Assembly: GCA_013350335.1 (NCBI GenBank)
Contig: CM023536.1
Span: 44,772,314-44,836,313, forward strand
Reading direction: 5' to 3'
DNA length: 64,000 nt
Origin: Chimonanthus salicifolius
Lineage: Eukaryota > Streptophyta > Magnoliopsida > Laurales > Calycanthaceae
Numbering within the stretch: position 1 is the stretch's first letter; each line of letters opens with the position of its first letter. Shown here one piece after another: positions 1-11,142 of the stretch. Position numbers and translations under genes: made by a program. The notes under the pieces are model-generated. The model did not search any database. It was given only the letters and a program-made list of their open reading frames with translations, and was not told the DNA's origin.

Positions 1-566
1 CGCCAATGGCATAAGTGATTTGGTTGAAATTTTACTTAATTGTATAATATTTATATTAGTGATAAAATTCAGGTTAAGAATAATAAGAACATAATATTAG
101 TGGGAAGCACTTCTAATTTAAAACAAAAAGAAATAATTGCGTATCTGATTTTATCAACTAAGTTTTCTTTTAAATTTTAACCATTTAATTTTTTTAAGAA
201 AAAGTAAACTAATGATTTTTTTAATTTATCTATAGGAAAATGTGTGAAACACAACTTAAAGAATCCCTACAAATGATATAAACTATTTTTAGAATACATT
301 AGGTAGATTATAGAGACTCAAACCTAACATCTTTCACTTATTGAGAGGAAAAATTAACCAATTAAACTACATTTGAGAATAATAGATCCAAGATGGCCCA
401 CAATCAGTTATTGACTTATTAAGAGGGCTAACCGGATAGGAAAGCGTCAGTGGCAGCCGGTGATCGTGCCACAATGTGATGTGGAATGTAAAAGTTGAAC
501 AGTGCTATGAGTACAATATTCTCATATCACAAATTATATGATTTATTTAATCTTATAAGGTAAAAT
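1..566. other. AT-rich intergenic sequence
   Basis: No gene-like ORF, RNA gene or clear repeat boundary is seen. The sequence is AT-rich plant intergenic DNA leading up to the foldback element. Confidence 0.6.
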
Positions 567-571
567 TATTA

Positions 572-2057
572 ATGGCAGCCCATTGGGACACCTCCTTTTC
601 TATCACGGAACACTCCTTTTTAAAAAATTTATACAAATTACTATTTTACCTTCCTGCTCAAAATCCTTCGAACGATTTTATAGATAAATTTTCACATCCT
701 TCGAACTGTAGGATCCTTCGAAGGATGTTGAAGATCCTTCGAAGGATCATGATTAGGATCCTTTGAAGGATCATCAATATCCTATCATGATCCTTCCAAG
801 GATCTTCAACATCCTTCGAAGGAATGGATGCTACAGTAACAGTAAATTTTTATTTTTTTTTAAATTTTAAAGTTATTTTTTAAGCACTATGTATTTTCAA
901 AATTTCTCAAATTAAATGTCCGGACTAATTTTGATAGCTTGATAAAAATACTTTAAGACTTTAAAGTCTTTTGACACTTCTTAAATATTTAAAACACAGT
1001 ATTTTACAAATAAGGGTATCCGTAGGGTGTGTCAAAAACACATTTAGGAGTGTTAAAAGACCTTTAAGTCTTAAAGTATTTTTATCAGCTTATCGTAATT
1101 AGTGCGGATAATCAATTTGAGAAATTTTGAAAATATACAGTGCTTAAAAAATAATTTTAAAGTTTTAAAGGAGATATCGACAATATAGACAGTTATATTT
1201 TTAAGCACTGTGTATTTTCAAAATTTCTCAAATTGAATATCCAGACTAATTACGATATCCTGATAAAAATATTTTAAGAATTAAAGGTCTTTTGACACTC
1301 CTAAATATATTTTCCACACAGGCAAGGGATACCCTTATTTGTAAAATACTGTGTTTTAAGCATTTAGGAGTGTCAAAAGACCTTAAATTCTTAAAGTATT
1401 TTTATCAGGCTATCGTAATTAGTCCGGATATTCAATTTGAGAAATTTTGAAAATACACAGTGCTTAAAAATATAACTGTCTATATTGTCGATATCTCCTT
1501 TAAAACTTTAAAATTATTTTTTAAGCACTATGTATTTTCAAAATTTCTCAAATTGAATATCCGCACTAATTACGATAAGCTGATAAAAATACTTTAAGAC
1601 ATAAAGGTCTTTTGACACTCCTAAATGTGTTTTCGACACACCCTACGGATACTCTTATTTGTAAAATACTGTGTTTTAAATATTTAAGAGTGTCAAAAGA
1701 CCTTAAAGTTTTAAAGTATTTTTATCAGGCTATCGAAATTAGTCCGGATATTTAATTTGAGAAATTTTGAAAATACACAGTGCTTAAAAAATAACTTTAA
1801 AATTTAAAAAAAAATAAAAATTTACTGTAGCATTCATTCCTTCAAAGGATATTGATGATCCTTCGAAGGATCCTAATCATGATCCTTCGAAGGATCTTCA
1901 ATATCCTTTGAAGGATCCTACAGTTCGAAGGATGTGAAAATTTGTCTATAAAATCGTTCGAAGGATTTTGAGCGGGAGAGCAAAATGGTAATTTGCACAA
2001 AATTTTTGAAAAGGGGTGCTCCGTGGCAGAAAAGGGGGTGTCCGAATGGGCTGCCAT
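572..2057. mobile_element. Nested foldback DNA element with long inverted repeats
   Basis: The first and last roughly 300 bases are inverted copies beginning ATGGCAGCCCATT, and the whole 1.49 kb is close to one palindrome centred near 1,315-1,335. The ends are flanked by TATTA (567-571 and 2058-2062), a possible 5-bp target duplication that is weak because the site is AT-rich. Inside each arm is an array of TTCGAA-centred palindromes such as GATCCTTCGAAGGATC. The interior holds three copies of a smaller palindromic unit. The short ORFs at 572-766 (+) and 1842-2057 (-) are mirror copies from the two arms, not genes. There is no transposase, so it is nonautonomous. The superfamily is uncertain; its end layout resembles the MULE at 10.2 kb. 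Confidence 0.75.
882..1786. repeat. Three tandem 264-bp palindromic units
   Basis: Units at about 882-1146, 1203-1466 and 1523-1786 each begin AAGCACT(A/G)TGTATTTTC and end with its reverse complement, so each folds on itself. The roughly 56-base spacers between units 1-2 and 2-3 are inverted copies of each other (the GGAGATATCGACAATATAG segment). The array is therefore symmetric and could fold into one long hairpin or three side-by-side hairpins. Confidence 0.75.
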
Positions 2058-5000
2058 TATTAATATAAGAATTTAAAAAAATTAATATTATCAAAATAAA
2101 CTATCAGATTCAAATTAAATAACATAAATAGCTGAAACAATATTCTTGATTAATTATAAATTTCATCAACTTAAATTAAATGGATAAAAATATTTAAATA
2201 AAATTTATATTTATAATTATAATATTTGATAATATTTAAAGTTTTAATAATGTTTTTTTAAATACCGGTATATTTTTAAAATGTCACAAGACTTTCATGA
2301 TTGAGTTACATCATATTAGGCTTTTTGCCAAAACTTAGGTGCAGCTGTAAATTTCGGTTTTACTCGGGGGTTGAATTCTCGGGATTTTCACGGTCGAGAT
2401 ATCTCCGTCGATAAATATAGTATCTGCTAGAGACAAAAAAATTCGGTAGATACAGTCAATTTTTATTTTTTATCTTAAAAAAAAATTATTGGTGTGGGCC
2501 CAGTCGATATCGGGAGAATATCGACTTAGATATCGATCGATATTTATATTTTTAAAATTTTTTTAGAAAAACCTTTTTTATTTTTTAAATGATTTTTTCC
2601 AAAAAAAAAACTCCTGAGATTTAAAAAAAAATTTAAGAGAAAGAAAAATCTCGATCAAGATCTCGGTTCCAAAAATTCGGTGCGCAGGGGTAAAAGTGTA
2701 AAACTGTAAAAGTTCGGTTCTCCTTCTCCTGATGAGGAGAAGTTCGTACATGTGTTCATTTGTCCAACTCCCCTTGAGCCCGACACAAACTCGATCTAAA
2801 CAAATGGTTTCAACAAAAAAAAATATATTGTCCGATTGTACTCGACTTTTTTCTAAGTCTTTTGAAGCCTATCAGAATTTTAGGATCATTTGTTTTTTAT
2901 ATTATTTTTAAATTGAAAATCTAATCATATAAATTAAAAGAATATATAAAAATAAAAATATTTTAAAATTTCATCAAAAAATTATTTTTAGCCACTCAAT
3001 CTTAATGGTAAAAATCACCTGGGGTTAAAGGCATTTGTCAATTTTGTCTATCAAGATCAAGTGACTAAAAATTGAATTTTAAGACTGAAAATTTATTTGA
3101 ATAAAGATATTTAAATATTATTTTAATATGTACAATTATATTTCCAATTTACATAACATTTTTTTATATGCAAATAAACAGGCTTTAATTGGACAACTTG
3201 GGCTTTGGTTAAAATAATTGGGCTCTGAGATTTTTTAGTAAAGCACAGTCTATGAACACCCTTACAAGTTCCTCCAATTATTGCTGGTACCATTTAGCTT
3301 TTCTACAATTTTTTTATAAAAGTTTTCTAAAAAACAAATAAAAAAGGGAAAAAATAAAAAAATCTAATGTGATCATATTTTTATTAAAAAACATTATTTT
3401 CATAGAGTATTGGATCTTTGAGAGCCGAACTTTAATACGAATTAAATATATTCTAAAATTTTGAAAAATATTAAAAAAATTTAGTAAATGGAAAATCAAA
3501 TGAATGCTTAATATGAAATTCATGTTATCTAATATCATATAATAACATGCATCTTCTATTACAATTTATTCTTTTATGGTAAAATTTTTGAATTTCATGA
3601 AAATGTCGAAATATTAGAAAAATCACACAAAAACCATAAACCTATATCAATCACATTAAACTCTCTCCATTTAATTCCATAAGCATTTCTATAACAGGTT
3701 AGTCTCAAAGTTTCAACTTAAGGGCAAATGAGTAATTTTGATGATGAACAAAACAATGTTTATTGCTGTTAATATTTCAAATGAGATTTATCACGAGACA
3801 AGTATTAAAAAGATTCATGCTTCAAAGGAGACGTGTATTAGATATCAAGAAGTGATACTCAAAAGCCAATACATATGAAATAAAGAGATCAATGAAAATC
3901 GAATCAAAGCATTAAATATCAAATGGCAAAAGACAGAAGATCAAATCAGTGCCATTAGGTTTAGTGAGGTGGGCCACACTGGCTTGTCTTTAGTGAGGTG
4001 TAGTTCGTCCTTAACTGCATCGATGTGTTTAATCCATACACGTGTTTATATGTTTATATGCATGTGCAGCTTCCACCACCGTACAATGTACTTGAGTTGA
4101 GTTGAGTTGAGAGTCGGGTTCACCACGACCTTCCAATTCTTTATAATGCAAACGAGTATAATAGAATTATAGAATTCACAAGATTAGTTTCAAATAAAAT
4201 TAAAATTTGGCAATTGATAATGATGATAATAATAATATATTTTACAATTTTGAACTTGAAGACCTACTAATTCACTGCATATTACATTATCAAAAATACA
4301 TTTTCTATTATCTTAACTTAACAAATTCTACTACTTTAGCATGCTCCAATGGGGTGTGAAGAATTTGTATATAGCACAAGACACTAAACCTGTTTCTTTA
4401 ATTGAAAAATGTGAGAATATACGTCTATTAGAAGTTTTGCAATACATAAAGTAATTAATAATTTTTTTTTAATGACCAACATATCTAAGTGTCAGTTTAA
4501 TAATTCTCACAACATGTGAAAGCCTCTCTACTTATATACACTTTGTAATTTTATAGAGAGTGACCTTTTAAGATGGAGTTAGAGTGCCCCTTTGTGATGG
4601 AGTGGACATCAAATTTAATACTCACACTTCTTAAGATGGATTCTTGATCATCACTCTAATCCCATGGGATTAACTAATAATTCCATTTGAAATTATATTT
4701 ACTTTCATTTAATCTATTTTACTGTTTATTTTAAAATTTAAAAGAGATGATGAAATACTTACTCTAAAATTAGTTTCATTTTTATTTGTTCAATAGATTT
4801 TTAATTTAGTATGACATTAATGTGATTTGAGTGTTTGGGTATTGAGGTTGAGGCGGCCACATTCATGTCACTTTTTCTCTGCTCTGAAATGGTACTCAAT
4901 GAGAAGCACTGAAAGAGAAGGAGATGCCACTTTACTCTTTCAATAAATGCCTAGAGTGTGTCACTTGTTCTTCTGTTGTGACTTTAATGACCGAGGTGAG

Positions 5001-5819
5001 TCAAACCAGTGGTCTTCATTCCCCCCTTTGAATCGGTATTTTCAAACTCGAATAGATGACCAAACTTATTTTATCAACTCAGTCAGACACATCCGTTCAA
5101 AAGGTACAACTCAGTAGTCAGGATCCTCAAGATTTTTCATGTACCATTTTAAAAAAATGGAAAATATAAAATTATGTGTGGGCAATTTCATTTTCACTAA
5201 TTGAAGGAGAAGATCTTAAATTAGTCAGATAATTTTTTTATGACTAAAGTGTTCAAAGGTCTCACCTATATTTGGACAGAGAATATTTTAACCCGATTAA
5301 TCTTTGGGACATTGCAAACCTTCCAATCCCAAACACATTGAATAAACAGATACGAGTGGTAACAGATAATTCCGATTAATCTTGAATTGAATTTAAGACT
5401 AGTCAAATAATTGAACAGATAATTTATAAATACCTCATTTTCTTTTCTCCAATAGCGAAAATTGTTTCATGGTTTCAACTACTTATCCATGTGGTCTTAC
5501 TTTGGTCACAAATTTAGTCTCATTTCAGTCATATTGGCTATGATCGATGAAATTTACAAATAGGTAAATTTAATTGAAAATTTTGAAATATGGCTAAAAT
5601 TCTGAAATATGACCTAAATTTGATGATGAAAAATATCTCCAAATACAATTTTTCAAAAAAAAAATCACTGAAACTTCATAAATTTATATTTCAGCCCATG
5701 TTCAAACTAAAAGTTTCGGCCAAAATTTTAGATTTTGGCTGAAAATTTTAACTTAGGGAAAACTACATAGATAAGTAGTTGGTGATGTTTTACATGCATC
5801 CAATCATCATAATGTATGA
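2058..5819. other. AT-rich intergenic sequence without genes
   Basis: No supported gene. The stretch 2340-2720 is rich in TCGATAT, ATCTCGG and ATTCGG words and ends near GCAGGGGTAAAA. This resembles the ends of the hAT element at 21.1 kb and may be a decayed relative, but no paired ends were found. The rest is low-complexity AT-rich DNA. Confidence 0.5.
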
Positions 5820-5986
5820 TTTTTTTTTTTTTATTTACGTGTAGGAAACTGTGGAAAGCTCAGCGTAAAACTCTTACAGGTGATACCCATTACTCTATGA
5901 GTATACAAATAAGGCCATGAGGACTCGAACTTGGCACCTCCTGCTTCCTGAGACGAGACGGGAGGTTAACTAGTTGAACTACACCT
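5820..5986 (-). mobile_element. tRNA-derived SINE, reverse strand
   Basis: Read on the minus strand, the element starts near 5986 with an A-box-like GTAGTTCAACTAGTTAAC. About 40 bases on is a B-box-like AAGTTCGAGTCC, then about 100 bases of body and a poly-A tail (poly-T at 5820-5832 on the plus strand). This is the plan of a plant tRNA-derived SINE transcribed by RNA polymerase III. No target-site duplication could be recognised, so the 5' end is approximate. Confidence 0.6.
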
Positions 5987-7080
5987 ATTTGCGCTACTTT
6001 AATAAACCTTGATTTTTTAATGGCCCATCTCATAGAGATAAAATAATTAAATAGGAGAAAAGCCTTATCCGTCTTTCATTCATATAATTTTTACACATTT
6101 AATGCAATTATACGAGCTTGTGTACTTCTTAGAAATTATCATGACTAGAATACTTTCTAAAAATAGTGAGGGGCATTTTGGATATATATGATTCTAGATC
6201 GAGGAGTCTGAAATTGATGTAAAAGGTAAAAAACGTCTTTTGTAATTATTGAAACTATAGATATAACTCTTGTAATTAAGACAACAGATAAGAGTTCTTT
6301 ACAAATTCAGTAATTTTGATTGAAACTTCGAACTATTATAAAATGCATTTTTGAAAGTATAAAATATTATAATTCTTAATTTTATATTATGTTATTAGAA
6401 AATTTTAATGAACTGATTTTTTAATATTTTATCAATGATGAACTTATCTTATTCTATTGGGTCAAATACCTCGAACCATTTAATTAAATATTGGATACAA
6501 TAATATTGGTAGTGGATGGAGTTGATTTCTCGATTAACCTTATAGACTCATGCGAGGTTGTCGATTATTTTTTGCCAAATCGTATCATTAGTGAAGTTAT
6601 TTACATTATTTTTTATATTATTTTTTACTAATTTCAATTACTCACTTCATATGACCACTTCCATTCTCTCTGTCGCTTCGGAGCCTTAGAGATGTCCTTT
6701 TTTGTACAGCCAATTTAAGGGTTCAAGCCTTTCCACTGTGTATTTTACCAAAAAAATTACTGGAATAAATTAGGGTCTAAATATCAATTTGAAACAAATA
6801 CAATTAATTAGTGTATCATTAATACATATTGTATCGATTATATATTGGTGACACGACTCTATTAGCACAAAAAACTATTTTTTTATCAGTAGATAGAAAC
6901 ATATCTATTGATGATATGATGTCAATGGCAATTGTCTCTAGATATCTCAGTCCAGTATCAACAATATGTAACCAAATCGGCCATATACTACACGTATCGA
7001 ATAGCCAAAAAATGATCAAATTGAAAAATAAATGTAATAAAATACATCTAGAATTGATTTTGACAGTAAAGGTCTTACTA
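5987..7080. other. Intergenic sequence; overlapping ORFs not accepted
   Basis: AT-rich DNA. Two opposite-strand ORFs of 90 and 104 codons overlap at 6819-7143 but mirror each other, show no recognisable protein similarity, and run into the SINE on the right. Confidence 0.45.
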
Positions 7081-7097
7081 ACATGTGACATGATGAT

Positions 7098-7325
7098 TAA
7101 CTCTAAGGGGTTATCCCAATTGGTTTGGGAGGAAGATTTTTAGAAGTAGGTTCTTGGATTCAAATCATAGGAGCTACAATTGAAGGGTCACTTCCCATGT
7201 GAATATGTATAGAGTAAGGTCTCATCGATTTATCCAGTGTGTACGGATAGGGGGGTTTCACACACCCCAAAGGACTAGTTGGGTACAATGCCTGGACACC
7301 TCCGAACCTAAAAAAAAAAAAAAAA
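7098..7325 (+). mobile_element. SINE with 17-bp target-site duplication
   Basis: A 228-bp unit ending in about 17 A residues is flanked by ACATGTGACATGATGAT (7081-7097) and ACATGTAACATGATGAT (7326-7342), matching at 16 of 17 positions. A B-box-like GGTTCTTGGATTCAAATC lies near 7150-7168. Long duplications plus a poly-A tail are the mark of LINE-mediated retroposition. The single mismatch suggests an old insertion. Confidence 0.75.
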
Positions 7326-7342
7326 ACATGTAACATGATGAT

Positions 7343-8653
7343 GAGGTCATTAAAGGCACAATTATCCATAAGAGGAAGTTGAAGACAAATTGGGTGAAGT
7401 CGAAGAAATTGCTCTCTAATTCTATGAGAAGATTGATGCATGCAAAAGAGGGTCTTTCAAAGGTTCTAAGGGGTCTAAAGTCACCTTAATCTGATCTCGT
7501 ATGATTATAATGTGGGTTAGGACCTATTTTGAACATGTTTTGGGGCTCTAAAGTTCACATTTGATGGCTCATGTGCAGAAAGCAAGACGAAGTAGTAAGA
7601 ATTTCACGTCATTGTCTAGTCACATGCCATGTTTTTGCCATGTGATCTTATCCCTAAACTTTTGTGGAAGGAATCTCATTAATATAGCATGGAATGGGCC
7701 AATGGAGCTAATCCAACTGTTTAGAATTCATCAAAGAAAGTAAGGATTTGAATGCATGGTTGCCATTGCTTGGAGGAGAGAAAATATTGGAACCACTCTA
7801 GCAACTCAAGCAAGCAAATTCATCCAAATTATGATGTAATTTTTTTTGTTTTTTCAATTATGATGTAATAAAGACACATAACCGGTTCATATTGTTTGCT
7901 GAAGCTTTAATAGATCCATGTAATTAAGGATCGTTGGGTCAAATTGAGACTAGGAATTTTTAATTCTTTTTTTATTTCCTTGAATCAAAATTATAGACTA
8001 TTGGAATTTGGAACCCTATAATTTGAGTCCATGAGCGACCATTGGTGTGTACAAGTTGAATTCGAATTCCAAGTGAAGCAAAGTTGCTTTGTAGTCTCCA
8101 CTAGGGTGGTGAGTCTATTTATTTCTTTTGAATTTAATTTTAAATTGATGTTGAGTTAATTTTAATTCATGTATATGGTATATTGAATTGACATCTTGAA
8201 TTTTGAATATTTAATTGATTGCATCCAACCATTGCATAATTAAAATTGGATTCCATAATTTAATTTACTTTTAAATTTCATTGGTGCCAATTTTCCTAAT
8301 GAAATGCATGCCTTTTTTGATTTCTTTAGAGTGAAATTGAATTGGGTTTTTCATATGAAGTACGAATTTCGCCCCATATGAGTCGTTTCAGAATCAGAGA
8401 GTTAGGAGTTCTATGATTGAATTCCTTAACTTCATTTGTAGAAATGTATTCTAAATTTTATATCTCTGAAGGTTCGTTAAAGAATGTAATTTTCTTACAA
8501 TTTCGACCATCAAACTTCATTGTAAGATCTCTATCTATTTTTTGTTTTATCGTATTAAATTAAAACAGCAAAATAGAAGCATTCTTTTGTAGTAGTAAAA
8601 GTGAATTCCCCTAATCATCCTTGTAAAGAGGAGGCACCAAATCACCTGCATAA
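7343..8653. other. Intergenic sequence without genes
   Basis: No supported gene or repeat boundary. The 60-codon ORF at 7561-7743 has no recognisable features. Confidence 0.5.
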
Positions 8654-8661
8654 GGAATTCT

Positions 8662-8990
8662 TAGGGGTGAAACTCACTTTGGGTTTTGACCTGATTTGAG
8701 AAATCATGCAGGTCGAGTCATGCTACTTGGGTCGGGTTGAGATGACAAAAACCTGCATAGAATTCGAGTCGGATGAAGTTGAGGAATTTTCAAGTTAACC
8801 CGACCCAACCCGACTAAAATTAAGTTAAAATGGGTTCAGAATGCGGGTCAGGTCAGAATTCATATTAGAATTCTACTCCGGTCTAGAATTTCGGGTCAAC
8901 AGCTCGAGTCAAGTCGAGTCGAATTCCATAAATATTGACTCGGGTCAAGTCAGATTTTAAGAGATCTGACCCGACTCGATTCCAGCCTTT
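8662..8990. mobile_element. Decayed nonautonomous hAT-like MITE
   Basis: A 329-bp segment starts TAGGGGTGAAAC and ends GATTCCAGCCTTT, an imperfect inverted match. It is flanked by GGAATTCT (8654-8661) and GGAATTCC (8991-8998), 7 of 8 identical, the 8-bp duplication size of hAT elements. The interior carries many GGGTC/GACCC and GAGTC words on both strands, like the short subterminal repeats of hAT transposons. It encodes no protein. Confidence 0.55.
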
Positions 8991-8998
8991 GGAATTCC

Positions 8999-10124
8999 AG
9001 GGTGTTTAGATTCCAAGGTTAGATGTTCTTCTTGTCTTCTACTGATCGATCATCCAAATATCCTTTAATTTTTTAAAATTAATATCTGTCAATCTTGCCA
9101 TTTAGTAAGCATTACGCCTGCGTTTCTCATGATCTGATCGCGCTAATTACGGCATATACATAATTGACAACATACACATTTCATGTGAGTCTGTCTCACC
9201 ATCTGACATCTGTCACACGATTATTATTATTATATTATTATTATTCTCCTTCATCCCATTATTCAATTTGTGCTTATTTTTTTGCTGTATTTCAGATCTT
9301 AAGAGAGAATTTTCTGATTCTTTATGTTTGAAAAGTGCTGCGTTTGAACGCTTGTGTGTTGGTTTTTCCTACTTTGGATCCATGATTATAATCTGAAAAC
9401 GAGGAATTTGTTCTCTTACTTTTTTAAAACTAACAATTCCACAAAATTCTAATTTCAACCAAGAACTCTAAGCTGCCATAAAGGCCACAGTTTTGCAACG
9501 TTATCCACTTTCAAATAATAATTTTTTTGGATAAACATTTTTGCACGGAAGAAATTTAATTTTTTTGTAAATTCTTATTTGACCTTTTCTCTTTTTGTCT
9601 TTCTTGGAAAGGTAAAACGAGAATTTAAAAAAAAAAATTGAATTCCTGTGTGAGAATATGTACCTTATCTTTTTCTGAATTTAAACTTTTTATTATATTC
9701 CACATAAATATAGTTGTAATATAAAAAAGTAGAACTCAAAAAATTAATTTAAAATAAATAGCACAAATACTTAATATTGATATGATGATTTTTTTTAACA
9801 TTAAGCTTTTTAGCACCACTAATTTATAGAAATGGATGTTGATCTTCCAAGCTTCTCACATGTGGGGTATGCTTATTTCCAACACAATCATCATCATCAT
9901 TGTTATTATCAAAGTCTATTTATCTCTTTTTTTTAAATAATTTTTTAAATTTTACCTTTTTAATAAACCCTCTAAAAGCTGATGTATTTTTATTAAAGAG
10001 AGGAAGAGAGAGAGAAAATGGGGCCCAAAACTTCAAAGAGAAAAGTCAATGGAGTTTGGCAAAAAACAATAGTTCCACTATGATGCATGTGTGGCCTAGC
10101 TTTCCTTATTGACTTCTTGTTTAG

Positions 10125-10175
<51 letters not shown>

Positions 10176-10199
10176 TTTTGACTGACTTTAAATAAAAAA
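8999..10199. other. Intergenic sequence with (TA)n microsatellite
   Basis: No gene. A (TA)n tract of about 44 bases lies at 10125-10168, just left of the MULE insertion. The 70-codon ORF at 9900-10112 is not credible. Confidence 0.55.
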
Positions 10200-10207
10200 T
10201 TAAATAA

Positions 10208-10753
10208 GGGTGGCAATATAGACACCGACACTTTCTGTTAGCAGACACCGATTTCCGAAAATTGAGTGGAAATTACCATTCTGCCCTTTCCGCGCGAAAT
10301 CGTGCGATCGGTGCTGCAACGCCATTTCGCGTCGATCGATCGATCTGAGGCGTATACGCTCGATCTGAGGCGTATACGATCGATCGATCGATTCGACAGT
10401 TCATTTTCGAATCGATCGATCGATCATAACACGGGTTTCAGTCGATCGCACGGTTCCATGGGATCGTGCGATCGATTTTAACTGAGACGTCAACGGTTTG
10501 ACAGTCGACCGCTCCCACCAAGATCGATCGCACGATTGTATCTGATCGTGCGATCGACTGTGACCCATTCAAAGATCGATCGCACGATTGTATGTGATCG
10601 TGCGATCGATCTTAACTGAGAGCTCGACTGTCAGACAGTCGACCTCTCATCTCAAGATCGATCGCACGATCACATACAATCGTGCGATCGATCTTCTGTT
10701 TAGGGCAAGATCGATCGATCGATCACTGTGATCGTGCGATCGATCGATCACGC
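10208..10753 (+). repeat. MULE left terminal inverted repeat (about 546 bp)
   Basis: The outer 60 bases are unique, followed by the segment AAATTACCATTCTGCCCTTT and then an array of palindromes: CGATCGATCG runs, GATCGATCGCACGATT...GATCGTGCGATCGATC hairpins about 38 bases long, and GACTGTCAGACAGTC spacers. In MULEs the TIR carries the transposase binding site and the promoter of the adjacent gene. Here the transposase gene begins about 390 bases inside it. The ORF at 10266-10481 is a by-product of the repeat and recurs in the right TIR. Confidence 0.85.
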
Positions 10754-11142
10754 GAAACTAAGTATAAGTTCAATTGCTCCCCTCTTCACTCTCATTTTTT
10801 GTTTTCATCTCGCCCCTTTCGAAACCCTAGTCCCTCAGAACCCCGATTTCGAAATCTTCTCCTTCAAAACCTCCCCGATTTCGAAATTTTCTTCCTCAAA
10901 GCCTTTTCTACACCCCTCTCACTCAAACCCCTCTCTCTCAAACTCCTTTCCAAACTATTTTCCCTGAAACCCCAAACCCGCTTTAAAAAACGAATCACTC
11001 CACTATTTGAAGATACTCTCTCAAATCGCCTATATTGATTCGAAAGTATCTCTCAGAAGTTACTCTCTCAATCTCCGAACCGGAATCAAAGGTAACTCTT
11101 TCTCAAACCCAAGACTCTCAAAATTTCTTTGAAATTAGTACT

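Noticed and set aside
6819..7143. Two overlapping ORFs of 90 and 104 codons
   Set aside because: They are on opposite strands of the same segment, lack similarity to anything known and end inside a SINE.
10266..10481. 71-codon ORF beginning MEITILPFPREIVRS, also at 16856-17071 on the minus strand
   Set aside because: The two are mirror copies within the MULE TIRs; the frame is a by-product of the CGATCG repeats and has no domain.
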